Assembly (NCBI GenBank): GCA_001801365.1
Contig: MGXL01000082.1
Span: 1 to 10,379, forward strand
Origin: Gammaproteobacteria bacterium RBG_16_57_12
GTDB taxonomy: Bacteria > Pseudomonadota > Gammaproteobacteria > RBG-16-57-12
DNA length: 10,379 bases
Direction of reading: 5' to 3'
Position 1 is the first letter of the stretch, and every line of letters starts with the position of its first letter. The notes under the pieces are model-generated. The model was not told where the DNA came from, made no database searches, and worked only from the letters and a program-made list of their open reading frames with translations. Made by a program: the position numbers and the translations under genes. Shown here piece by piece: positions 1 to 7,024 of this stretch.

Positions 1-1
1 T

Positions 2-256
2 TTTGACGAGATGGTCTGCTCGCATGATTACGGCGTGCCCAAGGAAAGTCTCGAGTTCTGGCAGATGCTGTATGCCAGGCATGACATACAACCGGAGCAT
101 GCCCTGTTGGTGGATGACAGTCTGGCCGTGCTGCGGGCGGCACGCCAGGCGGGGGTGGCGCAACTGCTGGCCGTCAGCCAGCCGGACAGCCAGCGGCCGG
201 GACGCAAGATTGATGAATTTTTTACAGTGGAGAGTTTTGCCGATATCCTGCCCTGA
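2..256 (+). CDS. yrfG: GMP/IMP nucleotidase, HAD family, YrfG-like (3' end only)
   Basis: The gene enters from the left edge and only its last 84 codons are present. The family (HAD superfamily, YrfG type) dephosphorylates purine nucleoside monophosphates such as GMP and IMP in the cytoplasm. Visible are the motif III lysine in a GVPKE segment and motif IV as LLVDDS, the acidic pair that binds Mg2+. They are followed by the usual helix (VLRAARQAGVAQLL) and a short tail. The SHDYGVPKE-to-VDDS layout recalls E. coli YrfG (STHTFGYPKE...FIDDS) from memory more than it does Gph or MupP phosphatases. The nucleophile aspartate lies outside the window, so the substrate call is by resemblance. The stop lies only 18 bp from the end of the convergent YkgJ-like gene, with no terminator visible between them. 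Confidence 0.75.
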   Translation, partial: FDEMVCSHDYGVPKESLEFWQMLYARHDIQPEHALLVDDSLAVLRAARQAGVAQLLAVSQPDSQRPGRKIDEFFTVESFADILP

Positions 257-274
257 TTCGGAAGCCGAGCAGAA

Positions 275-667
275 TCAAGTGGCACCCCATTTTTTGAACC
301 GTTGACGGCAATACTTGAGCAGGGCCGCATAATCCGGAAAAAACAGCTCGAAATTATCCTCGGCGGGCTCATCGAATTCGCAATAATCGTTCTTGTATTC
401 GCGACATACCTGCGGCCGGCTAAAATAGATATTGCACCGGCCCTCGGGGCTGAGGTGCGAGCAGCGATTGTTGACCAGCAAAAACCAGCCGTCCTCATCC
501 TTGTAGATCTGTACATTCTCGTGGGAGATCTGCCACAGCATATGATCAAAGTCATGCTTGGAACGTGGCGTGGCCAGTTGCTCGGTAATATAGGTGCAGC
601 ACTTGGAGTTGGTGCAGAAGCCGCATTTGTTTTCGCTGGTGATCTTGATCGTGCGTAATGATTTCAT
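275..667 (-). CDS. YkgJ-family cysteine-cluster protein (putative Zn/Fe-binding)
   Basis: A 130-residue protein with nine cysteines. An N-terminal C15-x2-C18-x4-C23-C24 cluster is followed by C69, C78, C88 and C96 and a late C120. This pattern, with the HLSPEGRCNIY and RPQVCREY segments, is that of the YkgJ/UPF0153 family, often annotated as zinc- or iron-chelating or Fe-S oxidoreductase-like. The biochemical role of the family is not settled. No signal peptide is seen, so it is probably cytoplasmic. The start at 667 lacks a clear Shine-Dalgarno. A perfect TATAAT on this strand (693-688) would give a very short leader, which still supports this start. It is divergent from amgK and convergent with the yrfG-like gene, so it is probably monocistronic. 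The family call is confident; the function is not. Confidence 0.82.
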   Translation of the reverse strand: MKSLRTIKITSENKCGFCTNSKCCTYITEQLATPRSKHDFDHMLWQISHENVQIYKDEDGWFLLVNNRCSHLSPEGRCNIYFSRPQVCREYKNDYCEFDEPAEDNFELFFPDYAALLKYCRQRFKKWGAT

Positions 668-687
668 GGGGCTGATAGAGTAATGCC

Positions 688-714
688 ATTATATCTTGAA
701 GATAGGCCTGTCAT
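688..714 (-). promoter_or_regulatory. Putative promoter of the YkgJ-like gene
   Basis: Read on the minus strand, a perfect TATAAT lies at 693-688. An ATGACA, 5/6 to the -35 consensus, lies at 714-709 with a short 15-bp spacer. The predicted start of transcription is about 14 nt before the ATG at 667. A 13-bp perfect palindrome, TATCTTGAAGATA (692-704), sits inside the spacer and could be an operator. This is prediction from consensus only. Confidence 0.45.
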
Positions 715-738
715 GATATCACTCAATACCGATATAAT
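709..738 (+). promoter_or_regulatory. Putative promoter of amgK-murU
   Basis: A perfect TATAAT at 733-738 lies 31 bp before the amgK ATG. No good -35 is seen at 16-18 bp spacing, which suggests activator dependence or a non-canonical promoter. The inverted repeat TCATGAT (711-717) / ATCATGA (737-743) brackets the core, and TGATATCA (714-721) is itself palindromic. The upstream elements overlap the -35 region of the divergent YkgJ-like gene, so the two promoters may interfere or be co-regulated. Confidence 0.45.
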
Positions 739-769
739 CATGATGATTATTCTTGTTTAGAGATTCACA

Positions 770-1798
770 ATGGATCGATTTGCAGCCCTGACCCGCTGGG
801 TGGTCGATGAGCTTGGGTATTCCCGGGCTGATCTGCGTCCGGCATCGAGTGATGCCAGTTTCAGACGTTATTTCCGCTTCCATGATCGCGGCATCGGTTA
901 TATCGTCATGGATGCGCCGACGGACAAGGAAGACATCCGGCCCTATATCCATGTGGCCGAGCTGATGTTGGCGATAGGCCTGCATGTCCCGGAGATCCTG
1001 GCGCGTAATCCCGGCCAGGGGTTCTTGTTATTAAGCGATTTAGGCACCAGCGACTATTTGTCCCGCCTGACCGGGGAGAGTGTTAATGGTCTATATGGCG
1101 ATGCCCTGGAAGCCCTGATGCGCCTGCAATTGCAGGGTGCCGCAAGTGCCGGTGAATTGCCCGATTACGATGAAGCGCTGTTGCAGCGGGAGATGCGGCT
1201 GTTTCCCGAATGGTATTTGGGCACGCACCTGGGTATTACGCCTGATGCCAACTCTACGGCTGTTCTGGAACAGACATTCGCCCTGCTTTGCCGCTCGGCG
1301 CTGGAGCAGCCACGGGTGTTTGTGCACCGTGATTATCATTCCCGCAATCTGATGGTTACTCCGGAGAATAATCCGGGCATTCTGGATTTTCAGGATGCCG
1401 TGCATGGCCCGGTGACCTATGATCTGGTCTCATTGTTGCGCGATTGTTATGTCGCCTGGCCCAGAGAACAGGTCGAGCGCTGGGTAATGGATTATCTGGG
1501 GCAAATGCATCGCCGGCAATACCTGCGTGATTGTGACGAGCAACAATTTTTGCGCTGGTTTGATCTGATGGGGGTGCAGCGCCACCTCAAGGCCATCGGT
1601 ATCTTTGCCCGCCTCAATCATCGCGACGGCAAGCCGGGCTACCTGAAGGATATCCCGCGCACGCTGGGCTATGTGATCGAGGTGTGCAGCCGTTATCCGG
1701 AACTGGCGGCATTCCGGGAATTCCTGGCGGCCCAGGTTAGGCCTCGTTTGGGAGTCCCTGACACGACGCGGCGCTCATCTTCCACGGGCATGTCATGA
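770..1798 (+). CDS. amgK: N-acetylmuramate/N-acetylglucosamine anomeric kinase AmgK
   Basis: A 342-residue protein of the aminoglycoside phosphotransferase/choline kinase fold. AmgK phosphorylates recycled MurNAc (and GlcNAc) at the anomeric carbon in the cytoplasm, giving MurNAc-1-phosphate. The N-lobe has SSDASFRRYFR (26-36), the usual start of this subfamily. The catalytic loop is HRDYHSRN (186-193) with D188 as catalytic base and N193 as metal ligand. The metal-binding DFQ is at 206-208. Length matches the family. The start at 770 has only a weak AGAG Shine-Dalgarno (759-762). The stop overlaps the murU start as ATGA, so the two are translationally coupled. That pairing is what separates AmgK from other APH-fold kinases. 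In Pseudomonas the pair bypasses de novo UDP-MurNAc synthesis and underlies intrinsic fosfomycin tolerance. Confidence 0.9.
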   Translation: MDRFAALTRWVVDELGYSRADLRPASSDASFRRYFRFHDRGIGYIVMDAPTDKEDIRPYIHVAELMLAIGLHVPEILARNPGQGFLLLSDLGTSDYLSRLTGESVNGLYGDALEALMRLQLQGAASAGELPDYDEALLQREMRLFPEWYLGTHLGITPDANSTAVLEQTFALLCRSALEQPRVFVHRDYHSRNLMVTPENNPGILDFQDAVHGPVTYDLVSLLRDCYVAWPREQVERWVMDYLGQMHRRQYLRDCDEQQFLRWFDLMGVQRHLKAIGIFARLNHRDGKPGYLKDIPRTLGYVIEVCSRYPELAAFREFLAAQVRPRLGVPDTTRRSSSTGMS

Positions 1799-2475
1799 AG
1801 GCCATGATCCTGGCTGCCGGCAGAGGCGAGCGCATGCGGCCCCTGACCGATACCACACCCAAGCCCTTATTGCAGGCCGGTGGCCGGTGCCTGATTGAGT
1901 ATCACATCGGTGCCCTGGTGCAGGCGGGGATCAAACAGATCGTCATCAACCACGCCTGGCTCGGCAAGCAGATTGAACAGACCCTGGGGGATGGCAGTCA
2001 TTATGGCGCCGTCATATGCTACAGCCCCGAAGAAGTCGGCGGCCTGGAAACCGGCGGCGGGATCTATCAGGCCTTGCCCTTGCTGGGGGATGCGCCCTTT
2101 ATCGTGGTGAATGGCGATATCTGGTGTGACTATCCGCTCGGCCGGTTGAGGGCCAAGGTACTCGGACATCATCTTGCCCATTTGATTCTCGTGGGCAATC
2201 CCGAGCATCATCCGCAAGGGGATTTTGCCTTGCAAGAGGATGGCAATTTATCCTGCAACGCTCAGCCCCGGTTGACGTTTAGCGGTATCGGGCTGTACCA
2301 CCCGGAATTATTTGTTCAATGCCGCGCCGGACGTTTCCCCCTGGCGCCCCTGTTGCGGGAGGCGATGGACAGGCAACGTGTCAGTGGTGAATATTATCAA
2401 GGCCGATGGTTCGATGCCGGCACTGTGCAGCGGCTGCGGGCACTGGATGCCTCTCTCAAGCGCCGGGGAGTCTGA
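1795..2475 (+). CDS. murU: N-acetylmuramate alpha-1-phosphate uridylyltransferase MurU
   Basis: A 226-residue nucleotidyltransferase that converts MurNAc-1-phosphate and UTP to UDP-MurNAc, completing the salvage route begun by AmgK. The nucleotide-binding signature LAAGRGERMRPLT is at 6-18 and PKPLL, with the conserved lysine, is at 22-26. ETGGG is at 85-89, the metal-binding NGDIW (D108) at 106-110, and a C-terminal WFDAGT at 205-210. It lacks the left-handed beta-helix acetyltransferase domain of GlmU, and its length matches MurU (about 225 residues). The start overlaps the amgK stop by 4 bp (ATGA). The general class could also be read as a glucose-1-phosphate thymidylyltransferase-like enzyme. 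The coupling with amgK makes MurU much the better call. Confidence 0.9.
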   Translation: MKAMILAAGRGERMRPLTDTTPKPLLQAGGRCLIEYHIGALVQAGIKQIVINHAWLGKQIEQTLGDGSHYGAVICYSPEEVGGLETGGGIYQALPLLGDAPFIVVNGDIWCDYPLGRLRAKVLGHHLAHLILVGNPEHHPQGDFALQEDGNLSCNAQPRLTFSGIGLYHPELFVQCRAGRFPLAPLLREAMDRQRVSGEYYQGRWFDAGTVQRLRALDASLKRRGV

Positions 2476-2517
2476 GGATCTGGCTTCACAGGCGCCACCT
2501 CGGTTCATTCAAAACTA

Positions 2518-2546
2518 TTGAAATATGAATACGCTTGGGTCAGTAT
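2518..2546 (+). promoter_or_regulatory. Possible weak promoter before the response regulator gene
   Basis: TTGAAA (2518-2523) is followed after 17 bp by CAGTAT (2541-2546), a poor -10. It lies in the 110-bp gap between murU and the regulator. No terminator is visible after murU, so read-through from amgK-murU is also possible. Confidence 0.22.
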
Positions 2547-2562
2547 CTTGGGGAATAAGCAT

Positions 2563-2592
2563 ATGAGTGTGTACGGGTTTGAACATGATTAA
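2563..2592 (+). CDS. Possible 9-codon leader peptide overlapping the response regulator start
   Basis: An ATG at 2563 sits 9 nt after a strong GGGG Shine-Dalgarno (2550-2553) and opens a 9-codon frame, MSVYGFEHD, ending in TAA at 2590-2592. That stop lies just past the regulator ATG (2585) in another frame. The regulator's own ATG has only a weak GGG (2575-2577) upstream. This arrangement would allow translational coupling or leader control. No homology is possible for so short a peptide, so it may be chance. Confidence 0.3.
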   Translation: MSVYGFEHD

Positions 2593-3250
2593 TGTGCTGA
2601 TTGTGGATGATCATAGTCTGGTGCGCTCCGGGATCGCCCGCATTCTCAATGATGTACCTGATATCAAGGTTGTCGGGGAGGCGGAGAGTGGAGAAGATGC
2701 TCTGCGCCAAGTAAGCCTTATCAGGCCAGATGTAGTGTTAATGGACGCCAATATGCCCGGGATAGGCGGCCTGGAGGCTTCCCGGAAATTGCTGCATAAC
2801 CACCCTGATATAAAAATTCTGGTGGTAACGGTATATGGCGATGGACCTATACCCATGCGATTTCTGGAAGCCGGTGTATCGGGATATCTGACCAAAGGTT
2901 GCAGCGCTGAAGAGATTGTCACCGCCGTGATGGAAGTTTACGCCGGACGCCATTACCTGGGCAGAGAGGTGTCGCAGCATCTCGCCATGTCCATGGTGAC
3001 GGGGATACCCGAAAATCCTTTTAGCAAGCTATCCCAGCGCGAGTTGCAGGTGATGATCATGGTTATCCATGGGTACAAGATCAGTGAAATTTCCGACAGC
3101 TTGTGCCTGAGCCCAAAAACTATCAGCACCTATCGCTGCCGCTCCTTTGAAAAACTCGGCGTGCGTAATGACGCCATGCTGGCCAAATTGGCCCTGGAAT
3201 ACGGATTGGTGGATACGGTACCACAACAGGCGCCTACTCCAGCGCAATGA
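2585..3250 (+). CDS. LuxR/FixJ-type response regulator, GacA/UvrY-like
   Basis: A 221-residue two-component regulator. The receiver domain (about 1-120) has the acidic pair D8/D9, phospho-acceptor D54 in LMDANMPG, T82 and K104. The C-terminal LuxR-type helix-turn-helix (about 147-210) reads [17 protein letters not shown] and then [19 protein letters not shown]. Receiver and HTH resemble GacA/UvrY/SirA, which in gammaproteobacteria are phosphorylated by a BarA/GacS hybrid kinase and activate csr-type small RNAs. No kinase gene and no uvrC are in this window, so the exact ortholog is an inference. A GTG at 2567 would add six residues. The ATG at 2585 is preferred because [10 protein letters not shown] is the usual receiver N-terminus. 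The stop overlaps the acylphosphatase start as ATGA, so the gene heads an operon with it and the lipoprotein. Confidence 0.85.
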   Translation: MINVLIVDDHSLVRSGIARILNDVPDIKVVGEAESGEDALRQVSLIRPDVVLMDANMPGIGGLEASRKLLHNHPDIKILVVTVYGDGPIPMRFLEAGVSGYLTKGCSAEEIVTAVMEVYAGRHYLGREVSQHLAMSMVTGIPENPFSKLSQRELQVMIMVIHGYKISEISDSLCLSPKTISTYRCRSFEKLGVRNDAMLAKLALEYGLVDTVPQQAPTPAQ

Positions 3251-3516
3251 CAGATTGTGTGCGCTGTTTTGTCTCCGGTAAGGTGCAGGGGGTGTTTTAC
3301 CGTGCCTCAACCCAACGACAGGCCAGGCAGCTGGGCCTGACCGGTTATGCTCGTAACCTGGCGGATGGACGGGTGGAGGTGGTCGCCTGCGGGGGACGGC
3401 AGCAACTGGAACACCTGCAGGCCTGGTTATGGCAGGGACCACAACATGCGGAAGTTGCCGATGTCCGATGTGAAAAGATTGAAGTATTGCGCTCCGCTGA
3501 TTTCATTACACGATAG
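3247..3516 (+). CDS. acyP: Acylphosphatase
   Basis: An 89-residue enzyme of typical family length that hydrolyses carboxyl-phosphate anhydrides such as acetyl-phosphate or carbamoyl-phosphate in the cytoplasm. The signature [12 protein letters not shown] (11-22) carries the phosphate-binding R19. The second motif [12 protein letters not shown] (34-45) carries catalytic N37. The ferredoxin-like alpha/beta fold extends to the end, with no extra domain, so it is not HypF. It overlaps the response regulator by ATGA and is followed 19 bp later by the lipoprotein gene. Removing acetyl-phosphate could in principle affect phosphorylation of the neighbouring receiver, but this is speculation from position only. 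Confidence 0.9.
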   Translation: MTDCVRCFVSGKVQGVFYRASTQRQARQLGLTGYARNLADGRVEVVACGGRQQLEHLQAWLWQGPQHAEVADVRCEKIEVLRSADFITR

Positions 3517-3535
3517 TTTTAGATGAGGGCAACCC

Positions 3536-3946
3536 ATGAATAGATTCTCGCTATTACTTTGTGCCGGGCTGCTTTCAGCCTGCGCCGGACTGGATGTGGA
3601 GGAATATTCCGAGCTGGAAGAGGGCGACAGGGCGGCGATTCTTAAGCTGGATGAGAAACTGAACAGCCTGCATTTCGAAATCGCCACCATGGTACAGCAG
3701 GGAAACTGCGATACGGATTTTCAATGCCGCAGCCTTCCCGTTGGGGAGAAACCTTGCGGCGGGCCACGCTATTATTATCCCTATTCGGTTTCGAGCATGA
3801 ACAATAGTGTATTGATGGGCAAGGTGACCGAATATGGCCGGCTGGATAAGGAGCGCAACATTAAATTGAACGCGGATGTATCCAATTGTGTCGCTGTGCG
3901 TGATCCCGGCGCACGCTGTGTGGCAAGGAAATGTATGGCGCAATAG
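3536..3946 (+). CDS. Small cysteine-rich lipoprotein of unknown function
   Basis: A 136-residue protein whose family I do not recognise. A short positive N-terminus (MNR) and a hydrophobic stretch lead to the lipobox L13-S14-A15-C16, so it should be lipidated and exported. The residue after the cysteine is Ala, not Asp, so outer-membrane sorting is likely. An acidic linker (about 20-40) precedes a predicted helix (ILKLDEKLNSLHFEIATMV). Six further cysteines (58, 64, 74, 118, 128, 133) could form three disulfides in the periplasm. The segment CGGPRYYYPYSVSS contains an aromatic cluster. A good GAGGG Shine-Dalgarno (3525-3529) sets the start. It lies 19 bp after acyP in the same operon, and its stop is 8 bp from the convergent lytic transglycosylase gene. 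Confidence 0.78.
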   Translation: MNRFSLLLCAGLLSACAGLDVEEYSELEEGDRAAILKLDEKLNSLHFEIATMVQQGNCDTDFQCRSLPVGEKPCGGPRYYYPYSVSSMNNSVLMGKVTEYGRLDKERNIKLNADVSNCVAVRDPGARCVARKCMAQ

Positions 3947-3954
3947 TGTAGTTG

Positions 3955-4578
3955 TTAACGGCGGTACCAGCGCTTGCTCAGCGCGCTCAGCACCAGTTGC
4001 GGATATTGATACTTGCCCAGACTGCCATTATAGCGGGCCAGGGCCCGTGACAGATTGCCGTTTTCCTTGTCGTAATAATAGCGCAGGATGGTGCAGCCCA
4101 TGCGCAGATTGGTATCGACCTGGAACAGGTTGTCCTTGGGGCGGCCGATTTCCTTGAGCCAGAATGGCATCACCTGCATCAGGCCTTGCGCGCCCGCGCT
4201 GGAGATGGCCCAGCGATTGAAATTGCTCTCCACCTCGATGACGGCGATCACCAGTTCCGGCGGCAGCTTGACGCGAGTGGCTTCATGGTGAATGCGCTTG
4301 AGCAGCGCCAGACGCTCGGCGGGATCCGGTATCTTGCGTTCCAGCCGCAGCGACATGTCCATCAGCCAGACCTCGGCATCGAAGCGATCAGTAAAGCTGC
4401 TGCTGTCCTCCACCGCCTGCTTGAGCAAAGCACGCAGTTCTTCATTGGGCTGCTGTTCCAGGATGGCGGCGAAGCCGCTGGAGCTTATGAGACAGCACAG
4501 CACCAGCAGCCCGGCCGGCATGATCCGCCGTGGCCTGGGCCCTGTGCCGTGCATTGAATGTGGTCGCTCCATATTCAT
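3955..4578 (-). CDS. Lytic transglycosylase with SLT domain
   Basis: A 207-residue peptidoglycan lytic transglycosylase, which cleaves the MurNAc-GlcNAc bond to leave 1,6-anhydroMurNAc. An N-terminal export signal has a basic PRPRR stretch and a hydrophobic core (about 21-39). The goose-lysozyme-like SLT domain spans about 98-200. It carries catalytic E117 in the motif IEVESNF, then SSAGAQGLMQVMP (127-138), then the LRMGCTILRYYYD and RALARYNGS segments. It has no large superhelical domain like Slt70, so it is a compact family 1 enzyme. The start is uncertain because no Shine-Dalgarno is clear, and M3 or M9 are alternatives. It lies 54 bp downstream of proS on the same strand, probably co-transcribed. 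Its anhydromuropeptide products feed the recycling route served by amgK-murU across the window. Confidence 0.87.
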   Translation of the reverse strand: MNMERPHSMHGTGPRPRRIMPAGLLVLCCLISSSGFAAILEQQPNEELRALLKQAVEDSSSFTDRFDAEVWLMDMSLRLERKIPDPAERLALLKRIHHEATRVKLPPELVIAVIEVESNFNRWAISSAGAQGLMQVMPFWLKEIGRPKDNLFQVDTNLRMGCTILRYYYDKENGNLSRALARYNGSLGKYQYPQLVLSALSKRWYRR

Positions 4579-4632
4579 TATTTCGGCTGAATCTGTACCA
4601 TATTTACCGCCCAGGCACTGCTTAGACCAGGA

Positions 4633-6345
4633 TTAACAAACGGACAATTTATTGCGCAGGAACGCGATGATATTTTCCCGTGGGATATCCTCGCTTTGGC
4701 TATCGCGGCGCCCCTTGTACTCTACCGTACTCGACTCCAGGCTACGGTCGCTGATCACGACCCGACAGGGAATGCCGATCAGATCCATATCGGCGAACAT
4801 CACCCCGGGGCGTTCCTTGCGATCGTCGAGCATTACCTCAATGCCCGCATTACACAACTCGTCATAAAGTGTATTCACTTCATCCTGCAATCGCGGTGAT
4901 TTATGCAGATTAATCGGCAACAAGGCCACCTGGAACGGGGCCAGCGCCTGCGGCCAGATGATGCCCCGGTCGTCATGATTTTGTTCAATGGCGGCGGCTA
5001 CCACGCGCGAGACGCCGATGCCATAGCAACCCATCTGCATGATACGGCCTTGACCGGTTTCATCCAGACAACTGGCATTGAGTGCCTGACTGTATTTGTC
5101 GGCGAGCTGGAAGATGTGCCCTACCTCGATGCCGCGCCGGATGGCAATCTCACCCTTGCCATCCGGGCTGGGATCACCAGTTACGACCTTACGGATATCG
5201 GCAGTGGCAGGTTCCGGCAGGTCCCGGCCCCAATTGACGCCGGTCAGATGCCGGCCATCATGATTGGCGCCGCAGACGAAATCACTGCACTGCGCCGCGC
5301 TGTGATCGGCAATCACGCGGATGCGCAGGCCGACCGGGCCGATTGAGCCTGGGTCGCACGATGCGATGGCACGCACCTGCTCGGCGGTCGCGAAGGTCAA
5401 AGGCACGTGGACCTGAGGCAGCTTTTCGGCTTTGACTTCATTCAGACTGTGATCGCCGCGCAACACCAGGGCGACGACATCGTTGTTGGCGCCCTGTACC
5501 AGCAGGGTTTTGAGGCATTGACTGGCGCCAATACCCAGAAAGTTGCTGACTTCCTCGATACTGTGCTGGCCGGGTGTGGCCACGGATGCCATGTTGGCTC
5601 CGGGTGCCTGGCGCGGTTTGATCGGGGGCAGCGCCGCCGCCAGCTCGACATTGGCGGCATAATCGCTTTGGGTGCTGAAGGCGATATCGTCCTCGCCCGC
5701 ATCGGCCAGCACATGGAATTCATGCGAGCTCTTGCCGCCGATACTGCCCGTATCCGCCTGCACGGCGCGGAAATCCAGGCCCAGACGGCTGAAAATCCGG
5801 CAATAGGTCTGGTGCATGAGATCATAAGTCTGCTGCAGGGAATCGGTGTCCAGATGGAAGGAATAGGCATCCTTCATCAGGAATTCGCGGGCACGCATCA
5901 CCCCGAAACGCGGGCGGATTTCATCACGGAATTTGGTCTGGATCTGATAAAAATTGGCGGGCAGTTGCCGGTAGCTGCGTATTTCGCGGCGGGCGATATC
6001 CGTGATCACTTCTTCATGGGTCGGGCCAAGGCAGAAGTCACGCTGGTGACGATCCTGCATGCGTAGCAACTCGGGTCCATACTGCTCCCAGCGTCCCGAT
6101 TCCTGCCACAGCTCGGCGGGCTGTACCACCGGCATGAGCAATTCCTGGGCGCCGCTGCGATCCATTTCCTCCCGCACGATGGTCTCCACCTTGCGCAGCA
6201 CCCGCAGCCCCAAAGGCAACCAGGAATACAGGCCTGAAGCCACCTTGCGGATCATGCCGGCGCGTAGCATCAGCTGATGACTGATAACCTCGGCATCGGC
6301 CGGCGTTTCCTTGGTGGTGGACAATAAAAAGCGGGATACTCGCAT
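4633..6345 (-). CDS. proS: Prolyl-tRNA synthetase, bacterial type with editing domain
   Basis: A 570-residue class II aminoacyl-tRNA synthetase that charges tRNA-Pro with proline, of usual length for the bacterial ProRS form. The N-terminal catalytic core has GPTHEE (107-112), motif 2 ([10 protein letters not shown], 139-148, followed by [11 protein letters not shown]) and motif 3 (GCYGIGVSR, 439-447). The INS editing domain, which clears Ala-tRNA-Pro, occupies about 225-385 between motifs 2 and 3. The anticodon-binding domain follows from about 470 with [18 protein letters not shown]. The start at 6345 gives the canonical [20 protein letters not shown]-terminus, with an AGGA 11 nt upstream. 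A TAAAAT on this strand (6387-6382) is a candidate -10, but no good -35 is seen. The preceding gene ends in a strong terminator, so proS should have its own promoter. Confidence 0.97.
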   Translation of the reverse strand: MRVSRFLLSTTKETPADAEVISHQLMLRAGMIRKVASGLYSWLPLGLRVLRKVETIVREEMDRSGAQELLMPVVQPAELWQESGRWEQYGPELLRMQDRHQRDFCLGPTHEEVITDIARREIRSYRQLPANFYQIQTKFRDEIRPRFGVMRAREFLMKDAYSFHLDTDSLQQTYDLMHQTYCRIFSRLGLDFRAVQADTGSIGGKSSHEFHVLADAGEDDIAFSTQSDYAANVELAAALPPIKPRQAPGANMASVATPGQHSIEEVSNFLGIGASQCLKTLLVQGANNDVVALVLRGDHSLNEVKAEKLPQVHVPLTFATAEQVRAIASCDPGSIGPVGLRIRVIADHSAAQCSDFVCGANHDGRHLTGVNWGRDLPEPATADIRKVVTGDPSPDGKGEIAIRRGIEVGHIFQLADKYSQALNASCLDETGQGRIMQMGCYGIGVSRVVAAAIEQNHDDRGIIWPQALAPFQVALLPINLHKSPRLQDEVNTLYDELCNAGIEVMLDDRKERPGVMFADMDLIGIPCRVVISDRSLESSTVEYKGRRDSQSEDIPRENIIAFLRNKLSVC

Positions 6346-6433
6346 GATCAGTTATGTCCTGCTGTAGTGAATGACAGAGCGATTTTAGCTGTTGCAGCCG
6401 GCCCGGGTACAGTGCTGAAAAGCTTCAGGCACG

Positions 6434-6467
6434 AAAAAGCCCCCTGCCGGTAATCCGGCAGGGGGCT
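6434..6467 (-). terminator. Rho-independent terminator of the OB-fold lipoprotein gene
   Basis: A perfect 13-bp GC-rich stem (6438-6450 paired with 6455-6467; core GCCCCCTGCCGG) with a 4-nt loop is followed on the minus strand by a run of five T (6438-6434). It begins 9 bp after the stop of the 6476-6913 gene and separates it from proS. Confidence 0.9.
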
Positions 6468-6475
6468 GCGAAAGG

Positions 6476-6913
6476 TCAGTTAACGACAGAAACCGTTTCT
6501 ACAAAGGTAATTTCATCAAAGGTGCGACGCAGTGACTTGCTGGTGAAGTTCTGCATGACTGCGCCCCCGGCCCAGGCCACGGTATCACCGGCCTTGACGT
6601 TAACCGGGGCCGAGGCTACCCATACCTCGCGACCGCTCATGTCCAGTTGCAAATAGGTATAGCCGGCGGCATGAGTCACCTTCACGACCTTGCCCTGATG
6701 CTGGGGTGCTGCGGGTGGCGCCGCCGCTTCGGCGCCTGGGCTGCCCATGGCGGGATGTGCGGCCATACCCGCATGCGGATCGGCTGCGGCGGGCTGCGCG
6801 GGGGCGGGCTGCTGGGCGGGTGCCTGAGTTTGCGCCGTCTCACTGCTCTCTTTGGAGCAGCCTGACAGGAATACGGAAGCGGTCATTGCCAAAAGGATTG
6901 CAAATTTTTTCAC
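6476..6913 (-). CDS. Lipoprotein with NrfJ-like OB-fold domain
   Basis: A 145-residue exported lipoprotein. The start is a GTG with an excellent GGAGA Shine-Dalgarno six bases upstream. The signal peptide ends in the lipobox L16-S17-G18-C19, followed by Ser, which favours the outer membrane. Residues 20-72 are a low-complexity Ala/Pro/Gln linker containing DPHAGMAAHPAMG (45-57), rich in His and Met. From 73 a compact beta domain begins with GKVVKVTHAAGYTYLQLD and ends with the NFTSKSLRRTFDEITFV segment. This is the pattern I associate with NrfJ-like OB-fold proteins found near nitrite-reductase and cytochrome genes. No such genes are here, and its role is not known. A metal-binding role for the His/Met segment is only a guess. 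It is monocistronic, with its own promoter-like sequence and a strong terminator. Confidence 0.8.
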   Translation of the reverse strand: MKKFAILLAMTASVFLSGCSKESSETAQTQAPAQQPAPAQPAAADPHAGMAAHPAMGSPGAEAAAPPAAPQHQGKVVKVTHAAGYTYLQLDMSGREVWVASAPVNVKAGDTVAWAGGAVMQNFTSKSLRRTFDEITFVETVSVVN

Positions 6914-6934
6914 CGATGTTCTCCATGATCAAGA

Positions 6935-6963
6935 AATATATAAGCCCGAAAATGTATCATTAA
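6935..6963 (-). promoter_or_regulatory. Putative promoter of the OB-fold lipoprotein gene
   Basis: On the minus strand TTAATG (6963-6958) is followed by a 17-bp spacer and TATATT (6940-6935). Transcription would start near 6928, just upstream of the GGAGA Shine-Dalgarno (6924-6920) and the GTG at 6913. The -35 is only 3/6 to consensus. Confidence 0.33.
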
Positions 6964-7024
6964 TCCGACGGTTACGCACGTGCATTTATTACTTTTTCTA
7001 TAATGCCGGCGGTTGTGCCTGTCT

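Noticed and set aside
302..658. A 118-codon + strand frame opposite the YkgJ-like gene
   Set aside because: The minus-strand frame has the ordered cysteine cluster of a known family and a promoter; this frame has no ribosome site or recognisable features.
3947..3954. A bidirectional terminator between the lipoprotein and lytic transglycosylase genes
   Set aside because: The convergent genes are only 8 bp apart, and no GC-rich stem with a T run is visible at the junction.
4186..4557. A 123-codon + strand frame opposite the lytic transglycosylase
   Set aside because: The minus-strand frame has a signal peptide and complete SLT motifs; the + frame is a composition shadow.
5407..6066. A 219-codon open frame on the + strand opposite proS
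   Set aside because: It is antisense to a full-length, motif-complete prolyl-tRNA synthetase and shows no recognisable domain. Long shadow frames are expected in GC-rich genes.
6921..6933. A possible FNR/CRP-type site (TGATCA palindrome) before the OB-fold lipoprotein
   Set aside because: Only the core TTGATCA is present. The second half-site of TTGAT-N4-ATCAA is missing, and the position would overlap the leader and Shine-Dalgarno.
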